Shown here piece by piece: positions 39,114 through 46,372 of a DNA stretch of 64,000 nt; within the stretch, counting starts at the first letter, position 1, and every line of letters starts with the position of its first letter. The position numbers and the translations under genes were made by a program. The notes under the pieces were generated by a model, which made no database searches, was not told where the DNA came from, and worked only from the letters and a program-made list of their open reading frames with translations. Source of the stretch: JAFDBW01 sp963723355. GTDB lineage: Bacteria > Desulfobacterota > Desulfuromonadia > Desulfuromonadales > BM103. The stretch spans positions 1-64,000 of the forward strand of contig CAVRQQ010000022.1 of assembly GCA_963723355.1 (NCBI GenBank), read 5' to 3'.

Positions 39114-39380
39114 TTACTTCTTGTGGCAGTCGTTACACTTGGTCGGGCCGTTCATGTCCTTGTGGCAGCCCTTGCAAGTCGTGTGGGCATAGTTTTTGTC
39201 AACTGCGATCTTTGCCGGCTCGCCTTCGTGACACTTGGCGCAATCGCCAAGCGCGTCCTGATGAGCCTTGTGATTGAAGGTTACGGTACCCTTCTTGTTG
39301 TCGTAGGTGTAGCTGTCCGCTGCGATAGCAACGTTGACACCGACGAATGCCAGCAGCATCATGATGATTACCAGTTTCTT
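39114..39380 (-). CDS. Periplasmic triheme cytochrome c7 (PpcA family)
   Basis: 88 residues; ATG 39380 follows GAGGAAA. A signal peptide (KKLVIIMMLLAFVGVNVAIA) leaves a mature protein of about 67 residues. Three CxxCH heme motifs are present: CAKCH, CKGCH and CNDCH, with histidines in FNHKAHQ as sixth ligands, and the end GPTKCNDCHKK is close to Geobacter PpcA. Such c7 cytochromes shuttle electrons across the periplasm in metal-reducing bacteria. Single gene. The region 39381-39613 between it and the next gene contains only promoter-like AT-rich sequence. Confidence 0.93.
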   Translation of the reverse strand, partial: KKLVIIMMLLAFVGVNVAIAADSYTYDNKKGTVTFNHKAHQDALGDCAKCHEGEPAKIAVDKNYAHTTCKGCHKDMNGPTKCNDCHKK

Positions 39381-39613
39381 CATTGTTTCCTCCTGATCCA
39401 TAGAGTTTAAGTCCGGGCACGATTGCCTCAATATGTTTAGTGTATTTATAGCCAAACACATCCTGGCAAAACATCAGACATCGAGTTATATGTCGCTAGA
39501 TGTAGAGTCCATTGTCCTGTAATTACAGTAATTTATCTATCAAAAAATCTAGTAGGTAGACATGGCATTTTTCGTGTTTACTTGCTCTGTCGTCCCTTGG
39601 TAGACTCAGCGCC

Positions 39614-40544
39614 ATGAATCACACCGGTTACGAAGATAGAGTGTCGACGGTTTGTATCGATGCAACGGAGGTCAAACGCATTCGCGAAGGTGCACAGCTT
39701 ACCCAGCTGTACGTCAGCAAGGTGGTCGGTGTAACGACCGATACCATCTCCCGTTGGGAGAATAACCGCTATCCGACCATTCGTCGGGAAAATGCTCTGA
39801 AGCTGGCTGAAGCCCTGGAAGTCCAGCTCGACGATATCCTGCTTAAACCTGTCGCAGATGAGCCAGACTCTGTAATCACCACCCGGAAAAGATCACCGTT
39901 CGTCTGGCTGGTTTTTCGCGATCTTGCTTCTTATCGCGATTATCGTCATCGGCTCTTTTGTGAGCCAATCCCCTCCTCCTCCCGTGGCGGTCACAGCAGA
40001 GAGACTTTTGCCGGTTTATGCTGCGCCTGGCAGTACTATCCCTGTACAGATCCGTTTGACGCATCGTGCCCAAAGTGGTGGTGTGATCCTGCGCGAGTAT
40101 TTCCCGGCCGGCTGGAAAATCATCCAGGCCAACCCGCCAGCTTCGAGCCTGGATAATGTGCACGGTGTCGCGCGCTGGATCATCAAGGCCGGTGAGGACC
40201 GGGACAGGGTCGTTTATCTTGTCCAGGTTGATGCCGAGGCAAGGACGGATGTAACTGAGGGCTTTCAGGGTGAAATCATTTCCAGTATGGAAGGCAGTCA
40301 GTCTGCGATCCCGGTTCAGGGAGAGAGTTCGGTCATGGTTGCTCCTGTGCACTGGATTGACGCAAATGCTGATGGACGGATTGACGACGCTGAAATGCTC
40401 GAAGGCTCATTCACCATAGAGGATATGGCCGGCGTGCATATTGACTGGAATGACCTGGAGAGCCTCTGGGATGCCGGAAGTTATAGATGGGATAAGCAGA
40501 AGGGCCGCTTTGTGCCTGAACCTGATCGACCGGTAATACAGTAA
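39614..40544 (+). CDS. Membrane-anchored XRE-type regulator with extracytoplasmic EF-hand-like motif (one frameshift)
   Basis: About 310 residues. Residues 15-75 form an XRE helix-turn-helix (LTQLYVSKVVGVTTDTISRWE), then a membrane segment (FFAILLLIAIIVIGSFV), then an exported beta-rich domain (PGSTIPVQIRLTH, GGVILREYFPAGW) and a dockerin/EF-hand-like loop DANADGRIDDAEM (about residue 260). The frame changes near 39910, just before the membrane helix; without that change the HTH protein would stop at 40156 with unrelated residues. The layout resembles RodZ-like or transmembrane one-component regulators. Target and ligand are unknown; Ca2+ sensing is an inference from the loop. Confidence 0.75.
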
Positions 40545-40580
40545 CTCTTGAGAGTCAAGACGATCGCGGTTCGGAGAGAA

Positions 40581-40617
40581 AAGCGCAGCGACCTTGTGCC
40601 ACAGGTCGCTGCGCTTT
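40581..40617. terminator. Terminator after the membrane-anchored regulator
   Basis: AAGCGCAGCGACCT / AGGTCGCTGCGCTT inverted repeat, flanked by AAAA and TTAATTTG. Lies between convergent genes and may serve both. Confidence 0.75.
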
Positions 40618-40634
40618 AATTTGTTCTCAACGAC

Positions 40635-40814
40635 TCAGATCGGTTTCGGATTGCACAAATTCTCTTTCCTGTTGACCTTGACTCCGCAATTAGCACAGAC
40701 ATATTGCGGATTCTCGTAGAGCTTGTTGATCTCCTCGTTGAGTGCCGTTGCCTTCAATTGACACATATGTAGTTCACAATGTTCTTCCGGGTTTGAGCAA
40801 TCATTTTCAGACAT
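40635..40814 (-). CDS. Small cysteine-rich protein of unknown function
   Basis: 59 residues from ATG 40814 behind GAGGAGG. Cysteines occur as NDC, HCELHMC, CANC and LC; the CANC pair with other Cys/His could bind zinc. A helix (LKATALNEEINKLYENP) joins the two clusters. I cannot name a family. The GC and codon use look like the neighbours. Confidence 0.65.
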   Translation of the reverse strand: MSENDCSNPEEHCELHMCQLKATALNEEINKLYENPQYVCANCGVKVNRKENLCNPKPI

Positions 40815-40860
40815 GGGAAAACCTCCTCGTGTTTTATTAAAAGGTAACGCACCGAAATCA

Positions 40861-41241
40861 TTAGTCAACCTGTCGAGAGCGTTTCCTTATCCTGTTTAGT
40901 ACGAAAAGGTAGACGACGAGATTGATGAGAATGACCGCAGCTCCCAGAAACCATTGCAATGAAGTGTCCAGGCGAACCGGATAAATGACCGGGACTAAAT
41001 AGTGTTCGATGAAACCACCGGAAAAGCCCTGACCGGAAGCCAACTTTCTGAAATGGTTCTCAAGCGGGGTCAACGGGCATGTTCTGCCGGCCCATTCCAC
41101 CCATACTCCCCAAGATGCTGCAGGCAGATGAAACCAGATCATGCCGGTTCGGAACAGGCAGAGCAGACCACCGAAGAGGACAAACAGGATAAAGCAGAGG
41201 TGCAGGGTCAGGGTCAGGTCAGCCAAAAACCGGTAGCCCAC
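40861..41241 (-). CDS. DUF2784 family membrane protein
   Basis: 126 residues with three or four membrane helices (LTLTLHLCFILFVLFGGLLC near the start and VILINLVVYLFVL near the end). The CPLTPLENHFR motif is characteristic of DUF2784. It begins with GTG at 41241, a few bases after the alpha/beta hydrolase ends, so the two form an operon. No function is known for the family. Confidence 0.82.
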   Translation of the reverse strand: MGYRFLADLTLTLHLCFILFVLFGGLLCLFRTGMIWFHLPAASWGVWVEWAGRTCPLTPLENHFRKLASGQGFSGGFIEHYLVPVIYPVRLDTSLQWFLGAAVILINLVVYLFVLNRIRKRSRQVD

Positions 41242-41244
41242 GAT

Positions 41245-42003
41245 TCATTCCCGTAAAGACGAAAGAAATTCATTCACCAGGGCAAAATATTGCCGCCCGT
41301 TATCGAACATGATGGTGTTGTGGTTGCCGTCCGGGAAAATCTTCAACCTGGTCGGCCCGCCGCACCAGTCGGCCAAGCGCTCGGCATGGCTGACATCGAT
41401 CAGTCCGTCGTGAAGCGTGTGCAGAATCAGGGTCGGTCGAGAAAAATCAGACATGATGGCTCTGATATCGATGGCCCCGGTGATGGCTGCTGCAAGCCTT
41501 GCCGGGGTCGTGCCGAGTTCTCCGGGGTCGACTCGCAGCAGAAGTCTTTCGATCGGGTCCGCAATAGCGCTCTCGAGGATCATCCCGGCGACATTCGGGA
41601 AAAGTTTCGCTGCCTTGATCGCAAAGAGTGAGCCGACGGAACGTCCGAACAGGATGATCTTTTCCTCTGCGCATCCCAGTGCTTTGATCGTCGGTAATAC
41701 GTCTTCGAGCATTTTGCCGAACTGTGGAGTCCCCGTAGAACCGCCATAGCCACGGAACTCGGCAAAAAAACAGTTGCAGCCCATCCGGTCGATCAGCCCG
41801 GGAAAACCATCGAGATAATCAGCGACGACTTCGCCGTTGCCATGGAAATGGACAACAGTCGGCGCAGCAGGGTCCGTTTCATGGTATGCACAGGCCAGGC
41901 GTGTCCCGTCGGCGCAATCGACCCAGAACGGTTCTGCCGGGGCTTCCGCCCGGGGAAAGAAGTAGCGTTCACTGATCAGATGGTGATCCAGAAGCGATGT
42001 CAT
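41245..42003 (-). CDS. Alpha/beta hydrolase
   Basis: 252-residue cytosolic hydrolase. The oxyanion region is HFHGNGE, the nucleophile serine sits in FGRSVGS, the acid in HTLHDGLIDVSHAE, and the histidine in PDGNHNTI. The fold resembles the DUF829/abhydrolase group of unspecific esterases or peptidases. Substrate unknown. It is followed by DUF2784 on the same strand. Confidence 0.88.
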   Translation of the reverse strand: MTSLLDHHLISERYFFPRAEAPAEPFWVDCADGTRLACAYHETDPAAPTVVHFHGNGEVVADYLDGFPGLIDRMGCNCFFAEFRGYGGSTGTPQFGKMLEDVLPTIKALGCAEEKIILFGRSVGSLFAIKAAKLFPNVAGMILESAIADPIERLLLRVDPGELGTTPARLAAAITGAIDIRAIMSDFSRPTLILHTLHDGLIDVSHAERLADWCGGPTRLKIFPDGNHNTIMFDNGRQYFALVNEFLSSLRE

Positions 42004-42028
42004 GACCTATATCCCGGCAATCAGGTAA

Positions 42029-42190
42029 CTATTTCTTGGTGACGACAAGCCAGAGCGCATGCACCATGCCTGGCAAACCTCCCAGAAGGGTCAGAACGAT
42101 GTTGACCCAGAAGTGCAGGGTCGGCCCGACCTGCATGAAGGCTGCAACAGGAGGCAGAAAAATAGCCAGAAGGATTTTGACAATGTCCAT
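42029..42190 (-). CDS. YqaE/Pmp3-family small membrane protein
   Basis: 53 residues from ATG 42190, six bases after AAGGAG. Two helices, LLAIFLPPVAAFMQVG and FWVNIVLTLLGGLPGMVHALWLV, match the YqaE/Pmp3 stress-membrane protein family. The upstream extended reading to 42250 lacks a ribosome site and is not used. 42191-42465 between it and the ncRNA promoter shows no convincing gene. Confidence 0.88.
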   Translation of the reverse strand: MDIVKILLAIFLPPVAAFMQVGPTLHFWVNIVLTLLGGLPGMVHALWLVVTKK

Positions 42191-42465
42191 AACAGCACTC
42201 CTTGAAAGATAAAATAATTGGCTGACATTATAGCAGATTGGCCAGGTCATGTATGGTTGCTTGCAACGTCTTCAGTTGAATACGGCAGATGCCAAAATGT
42301 GTCATTAGGCGGACACCATGTGTGACATGACATTGTTCCGGTACACGTGAATCTCTGGCGGCTGTAATGAGTGTCAGGTTGTACATCACGTAACTCACCA
42401 TAATGATTGGAGTTAACTGTTGATAGCTTGTCCTCAGCGGCTTTTTTAAAGGTTTTGGCATGCAA

Positions 42466-42494
42466 TTGGCAATCTCAAATACTGCGAATAAAGT
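42466..42494 (+). promoter_or_regulatory. Sigma70 promoter for the candidate ncRNA
   Basis: TTGGCA (42466-42471) and TAAAGT (42489-42494) with 17 bases between. It would start transcription near 42501. No open reading frame of note lies between here and the terminator at 42732. Confidence 0.5.
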
Positions 42495-42500
42495 TTGGGT

Positions 42501-42732
42501 CGCGCGGTATCCGGTCTGGCAGCGTCTAGAACATTGGAAAGAAAAACTCCCGGGTAGAGCGTGGTGAGCAAGCCTGTCATCGAACAGGAAGCCTGAAGCG
42601 ACTTTCAGGGACCAAAATTCAGGGCAGGGCGCAGCCCAGCCAAACCGCCACCCAAAAGTTAATAAACCCGCCTCCTCCTTCGACGGGTAAAAGCCCGCCC
42701 CGGTTCATCGAAGAACCGGGGCGGGCTTTTTT
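42501..42732 (+). ncRNA. Candidate structured ncRNA with CCUCCUCCUU loop
   Basis: About 230 nt with promoter in front and a strong terminator behind. Hairpins visible in order: CCTGT/ACAGG near 42579-42592, CCTGAA/TTCAGG near 42594-42611, GGGC/GCCC near 42626-42636, all enclosed by a GTGGT/ACCGC pairing; then ACCCG/CGGGT (about 42666-42688) whose loop is CCTCCTCCTTCGA, then the terminator. Repeated GAGCAAGC/GAAGC strings look like conserved loop motifs. The anti-Shine-Dalgarno-like loop is shared with the small RNAs at 27.5-27.7 kb. I cannot match it to a named family; the non-coding end of a lost mobile element is an alternative. Confidence 0.5.
42691..42732 (+). terminator. Strong terminator of the candidate ncRNA
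   Basis: AAGCCCGCCCCGGTTC pairs with GAACCGGGGCGGGCTT, loop ATCGAA, followed by T-run. Perfect 14-bp GC-rich stem plus A/T flanks. It lies about 120 bases upstream of the next gene, so it insulates that gene from the ncRNA. Confidence 0.9.
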
Positions 42733-42853
42733 GGGGCGGCCTCCGGAACCCCTCGGGGTATTTTTTGTAAATAACTATGATGCAAGACGCGTTTTGGGGT
42801 ATAATCAAGCATCTGGAATTAATAGAATTATTACCCTGACAATAAAGAACAAT

Positions 42854-43675
42854 ATGACTCGTCTGAAACCCGCTCCGCTCGTCTTCTGCCTGTTTCTCCT
42901 CTGCATCAGCCTGACCACTGCTTTTGCCCGATCAGCCGATGATATGCAGGTCGATATCGTCGCCGTCGATCCTGCCGTCAGCGCAACACTTGGCAATGAT
43001 GACAAGCTGTATGTCAAGGTCCGTTACGAGACAGATGTCCCGGTGCGTTTCCAGGCTATTGCGATGCGGGAGGGTTCGCCTCTCGAGGTTGGAGCAATCA
43101 AGAATCCGGCAGCGTTGCATGCCCCCGGAGCCGGTGAGGCGCTGGCATGGGTCATGTACTTGAACCCGACACATGTCGATGCCGTGAGGATAGTTGTCCT
43201 GAATGAAGGGTGGCAGCCAATACATCAGCTCTCACATGCAGTGGATGTGACATGGCAGGGCGTCGCTTCGGTCAAGCCGAGAAAACCGGCAGAATGGGTT
43301 TCCCCGCTAATCAAGGCCGAGCTCCGAAAAATAGATTATCTTTACGACCCTGCCCCTCAGAGATACGGAGTTCTCTTCGACATCCTGTTCTTTCTCAACC
43401 TCGCAGCGATTCCTGTTTATGTCCTCTTGCAGCTGCATATGTTGTGGCGTTACCGTTATCGCTGGCGCGAACTTGCCGTGATACCGATCTTTCCTTACAT
43501 AATTGTCGGTTTTTACGTCGTTGCCGGTTTGGATATCGAGACCTCATTCCTGGTGACTTTTCTCTTTCGTTACACGCCCTGCGCATTGCTGTGGCTGGTT
43601 CTTCTGTGGTTGGCCAAGCGGTTTTGGCAACATAAGCTTCCCCCACCAAAATTATATAAACCGCCGAAAGACTGA
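42854..43675 (+). CDS. Membrane protein with exported N-domain, function unknown
   Basis: 273 residues from ATG 42854. A signal peptide (APLVFCLFLLCISLTTAFA) is followed by an exported beta-rich domain (about residues 25-150, DVPVRFQAIAMREGSPLEVGA) and three C-terminal membrane helices (FDILFFLNLAAIPVYVLL, VIPIFPYIIVGFYVVAG, PCALLWLVLLWLA). I do not recognise the family. A possible reading further upstream to 42731 would run through the terminator and is rejected. The riboswitch region follows. Confidence 0.75.
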   Translation: MTRLKPAPLVFCLFLLCISLTTAFARSADDMQVDIVAVDPAVSATLGNDDKLYVKVRYETDVPVRFQAIAMREGSPLEVGAIKNPAALHAPGAGEALAWVMYLNPTHVDAVRIVVLNEGWQPIHQLSHAVDVTWQGVASVKPRKPAEWVSPLIKAELRKIDYLYDPAPQRYGVLFDILFFLNLAAIPVYVLLQLHMLWRYRYRWRELAVIPIFPYIIVGFYVVAGLDIETSFLVTFLFRYTPCALLWLVLLWLAKRFWQHKLPPPKLYKPPKD

Positions 43676-43800
43676 TACTTTCCCCTTGCTAAAAGCATAG
43701 GTCCTGTTCGTGTTCTGTGTCCACGGACTGGCACGTTGAAAGTCTTTGCTGATGCAATCAGGAGAATTATTACCGGATTGTTGTAAATAATTAGAATCGG

Positions 43801-43828
43801 TTGACAGTTCTGCGATTAGCGGTAAATT
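43801..43828 (+). promoter_or_regulatory. Promoter of the riboswitch-controlled gene
   Basis: Perfect -35 TTGACA at 43801-43806 and -10 TAAATT at 43823-43828, spacer 16. Start of transcription would be about 43835, just before the aptamer. Confidence 0.7.
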
Positions 43829-43837
43829 GGGCCATTA

Positions 43838-43953
43838 TAAGACAAAGCCAAACCTGCCGTGAGGTGGGGACGGAAAGTCACGGGTCTTATCTTCAACGTC
43901 TTCAAGAGATAGCCGGGCTGCCAGAGACATCATTCTGGTAGCCCGGTTTTTTT
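43838..43953 (+). promoter_or_regulatory. GEMM-I riboswitch (cyclic di-GMP or cyclic AMP-GMP)
   Basis: The aptamer follows GEMM-I order: ACAAAGC, CAAACC (43849-43854), a hairpin CUGCC-GUGA-GGUGG with GNRA loop, then GGGACGGAAAGUC (43867-43879), a variable P3 hairpin, and UAGCCGGGCUGCC, which matches the conserved 3 prime strand. The stretch aligned with the base contacting the ligand reads A (about 43846) where cyclic di-GMP sensors have G20, as in the Geobacter GEMM-Ib class that prefers 3,3-cyclic AMP-GMP. The alignment has one extra C nearby, so specificity is inference. The 3 prime strand of the aptamer is also the 5 prime arm of the terminator, so ligand binding should switch the gene on. 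Confidence 0.85.
43913..43953 (+). terminator. Expression-platform terminator of the riboswitch
   Basis: CCGGGCTGCCAGA (43913-43925) pairs with TCTGGTAGCCCGG (43934-43946), one G-U pair, eight-base loop, followed by seven Ts. It overlaps the aptamer and is mutually exclusive with it. Confidence 0.85.
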
Positions 43954-44047
43954 AAAAAAGCAAAGACCTCATAATGGATTGGGGTTGACTGAGTCTCTTC
44001 AATCGCGATCGTGACCTTGTCAAAGGATTTAGACCGGAGGTTCTTTA

Positions 44048-44278
44048 ATGCATATCCCGATTGTACTGAGTGGCGGTAAAGAAGAGTTAGTCAGTAAAGA
44101 GGAGCTGCAATTTCTGCTGGATGTCCATCAGATCATGTTATTTAGACGTTCGGACGGATGGGTGTTTGTAGGGCAGGACAAAATGCGCGTTGGGAGTGCC
44201 CCATACAACGGGAAAGAATTCCGAACGCACGAGGACTTTTCAACCGTTCAGGATGAAGTGTTTTCACTAGACGCTTGA
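44048..44278 (+). CDS. Riboswitch-controlled small protein of unknown function
   Basis: 76 residues, ATG 44048 seven bases after GGAGG. No signal peptide or membrane helix. The middle VHQIMLFRRSDGWVFVGQDKMRVG looks conserved in character (FRRSDGWV and a basic-glycine stretch), and I recall similar small proteins in Geobacter, but no function is known to me. It is the only gene between the riboswitch and the convergent hemerythrin, so it is the direct target of cyclic-dinucleotide control. Confidence 0.8.
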   Translation: MHIPIVLSGGKEELVSKEELQFLLDVHQIMLFRRSDGWVFVGQDKMRVGSAPYNGKEFRTHEDFSTVQDEVFSLDA

Positions 44279-44284
44279 TCTGAT

Positions 44285-44692
44285 CTAGGCTGTGGGCGGG
44301 GTTTTTAAAAACCTCCCATATTCCTTGTCACTCACGAGAATGTGGTTCTTCAACCAGTCACACAAAAAGCCGAGCAGTGCGCTCGGACTGACCTCGTGAT
44401 TCTTGGAATAGTTTTTTCTGAATTCAAGAACTTTCCCGGTCATCTCAAGATGCTCCTGACAATGTTTATCTAGAGCAGGGTAATTCCCCCTGCGCATAAT
44501 TTCTTCCTCTGTCGTGAAATGAAGTTGGATGTAATCTACGAGTTTCTGCAAAATCTGTGGTACTTTTTTATCGCCTTTTTGGCCAATCATGGCATCAGCT
44601 AGCTCGTTGATAATGTCAACCAACTGACGGTGCTGCCTGTCAATTTCAGTCATGCCAATTTCGTAGCTGTCATCCCATGGAAACAACTGCAT
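44285..44692 (-). CDS. Bacteriohemerythrin
   Basis: 135-residue four-helix diiron oxygen-binding protein. Ligands appear in the standard order: His in IDRQHRQL, His and Glu in LHFTTEEEIM, His in HCQEH (two), and His/Asp in KNHILVSDKEY. The opening FPWDDSYEIGM is typical. The ATG at 44692 follows AAAGGAG. It may bind or deliver O2, in keeping with a bacterium that has a cbb3 oxidase but lives at low oxygen. Single gene. Confidence 0.94.
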   Translation of the reverse strand: MQLFPWDDSYEIGMTEIDRQHRQLVDIINELADAMIGQKGDKKVPQILQKLVDYIQLHFTTEEEIMRRGNYPALDKHCQEHLEMTGKVLEFRKNYSKNHEVSPSALLGFLCDWLKNHILVSDKEYGRFLKTPPTA

Positions 44693-45052
44693 AAAATCTC
44701 CTTTCTCGAAACAGAAATTCTTAACTGGCCTAGATGACCGGCTGAACCAATTTACCTCAGCCGTGACTTGAGGTCAAAGCCAAGAGAAGAGGGTGTGCAA
44801 GCGACTCATGAGACGATTGGACAAAACCCGACCGGAGACAAAAGATAAAGAGCGGCCCCTTGATCCCAAGCAGTCAGAGCCGCTCGGTTACGCGCTTGCT
44901 CCTATGTGCGCAGATGGATTCCCATGTCCCCCTGAATCGACGTCAGCGAGAAAAGTCTGGAAATTCCGGATTATCCTTTGTTTGGAGATAGGGGGTGTTA
45001 CATATAAGTAAAACTGCGCTATTTCATCAAAGACTACTGTCACGAAAACGAA
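44693..45052. other. Intergenic region without a clear gene
   Basis: About 360 bases. A 72-codon reading frame at 44793-45011 has no ribosome site or protein-like character. An imperfect repeat GAGCGGC/GCCGCTC near 44850-44886 could form a hairpin without a T-run. I see nothing else. Confidence 0.4.
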
Positions 45053-45319
45053 TCAAGGCTTATACCTCTCGCTCAGATAGTCCACCAGGACTTTTTTCTC
45101 TTCATCTGTCAACCGCGCCCCTCTGTTGATCATGCGTGAAACGGTGGCTTGCCACTGCTTCGGAGTCTTTTGTTTTGATTCCGTTAAAGACGTCGGGTGG
45201 CAGCCCGAACAACGCTCTTCAAGTAAGACGGCTCCTTTATCTTGTGCCTGAACCGGAGGTGTTTGAAGGGTCAACACGGCAAAACTTAAGGCCAGAATAA
45301 AGATAGAAGCTCTTTTCAT
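45053..45319 (-). CDS. Small monoheme cytochrome c
   Basis: 88 residues from ATG 45319 behind GGAGG. A signal peptide (IFILALSFAVLTLQTPPVQA) is followed by one heme site CSGCH and a helix-rich class I-like fold (TPKQWQATVSRMINRGARLT, EEKKVLVDYLSERY). The methionine in SRMINRG is a likely axial ligand. Redox partner unknown. It has its own gene, not part of a visible operon. Confidence 0.88.
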   Translation of the reverse strand: MKRASIFILALSFAVLTLQTPPVQAQDKGAVLLEERCSGCHPTSLTESKQKTPKQWQATVSRMINRGARLTDEEKKVLVDYLSERYKP

Positions 45320-45432
45320 AACCAAGCCTCCTTAAAGTGTTTAAGAAATACCGACCGTCGTTGCGTTGTTAAAGTATGACTTTGTAGTCAGGTCATCGTT
45401 GCGGCCATTATGCCCGGAATCTTTATTTCCAG

Positions 45433-45969
45433 CTAAGGGGTCAGCCTCTCGTAACGATCTTCTCCGGTCTTCTCATCTTTACCAAATAATTCAATGAAGG
45501 TAATTTTGGCAGATAGGCCTTTCCCCGTTGAACTGATAAAAATCTTTTCGATGTAAGCAGATTGACCATCGATAGTCGTCTCGGCCCGATATTCCCCTTG
45601 TACTTCATAGACTTTGATCTTTCGATTAATCTTGGCGGCCATGTCCATGGTGGCGGTGTTGGTTTTGGCATTGTATTTAACCTTGAACCCGTAAGCAAAG
45701 CTCTTCTCAACCCACTTTAGGTCTTCTTTTTGTCCGTCTTTTGCGAGCCTGACCCAGTAGGCAACGACAGGCTCCTCAGGATCAAGCTTGCCATCTGCAA
45801 TCATCTGCACATCATACTGCACAATATTGTCATTCGTGCTGCGCTCGATTTTGAACAGATGCTGGGTCAGGCTGTTTTTTGCCAGAGACTCAAGTGGGAT
45901 GAGAGGCCCGGCAGAGATGAAAATCATCAAGACAATAATCGTTGCGATACTGGTACGTAACGGCGACAT
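45433..45969 (-). CDS. DUF4833 domain-containing exported protein
   Basis: 178 residues from ATG 45969, spaced from GGAGG. The signal peptide (IATIIVLMIFISAGPLIP) precedes a single domain with HLFKIERSTNDNIVQYDV and PVVAYWVRLA, which fits DUF4833. No enzymatic motif is seen. Function unknown; probably periplasmic. The 100 bases upstream hold its promoter region. Confidence 0.8.
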   Translation of the reverse strand: MSPLRTSIATIIVLMIFISAGPLIPLESLAKNSLTQHLFKIERSTNDNIVQYDVQMIADGKLDPEEPVVAYWVRLAKDGQKEDLKWVEKSFAYGFKVKYNAKTNTATMDMAAKINRKIKVYEVQGEYRAETTIDGQSAYIEKIFISSTGKGLSAKITFIELFGKDEKTGEDRYERLTP

Positions 45970-46372
45970 TTCGACCTCCGTGCTTTGGTATTGCGACTTC
46001 GGTAAAGAATTTAAACAATGCCACAAGTTGTTAATTATTCAAGATTGTGAGCGTATTCACCTCGGCATCGAAGGACTTTGCTTCACGGCTTTTGCTGTCA
46101 GCGTCGTGGAGTGAGAGGGCTCTTTTGTTGAACGGGAATCGTTCGGACACAGTGGCCCTCTTTTCTGAGCGGAGATTTGGTAATTCTTGAGTTGGCGAGA
46201 TGGATGCTTGTCTTCAGTGGTTTTGTCAAAGGTCAGTGTGCGGGTTCGGTCCTGTTCCTATCCAGGAAGAGTCTCATATGTTATTCGAGACCCGGCTCTC
46301 CCGGATGATCCAAGGATATCCGAGACACTCTCTATCAACACAGAACGCGAACAGAGCCAAAACATAAGCCTG
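45970..46372. other. Intergenic region, mostly unexplained
   Basis: About 400 bases between the DUF4833 gene and the TauE/SafE-like gene. At about 46105-46165 AGAGGGC and GCCCTCT bracket an inner GAACG/CGTTC hairpin, followed by TTTT, which could be a plus-strand terminator or part of a small RNA. The rest shows no open reading frame with a ribosome site. Confidence 0.35.

Noticed and set aside
42228..42465. Two overlapping minus-strand frames of about 75 codons
   Set aside because: Neither has a ribosome site or recognisable feature; the YqaE gene is fully explained by ATG 42190.
42501..42732. Non-coding end of an IS200/IS605 or IscB-type element
   Set aside because: The GGAAGCC-hairpin pattern is slightly reminiscent, but no tnpA, tnpB or iscB remnant is found on either side, so I keep it as a stand-alone ncRNA candidate.
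43838..43953. SRP RNA or a simple terminator
   Set aside because: The order CAAACC, GNRA hairpin, GGGACGGAAAGUC and the 3 prime conserved strand fit GEMM-I, and no SRP GGAAG core is present.
44793..45011. 72-codon frame between hemerythrin and cytochrome c
   Set aside because: No ribosome site, no domain, and residue composition unlike real proteins.
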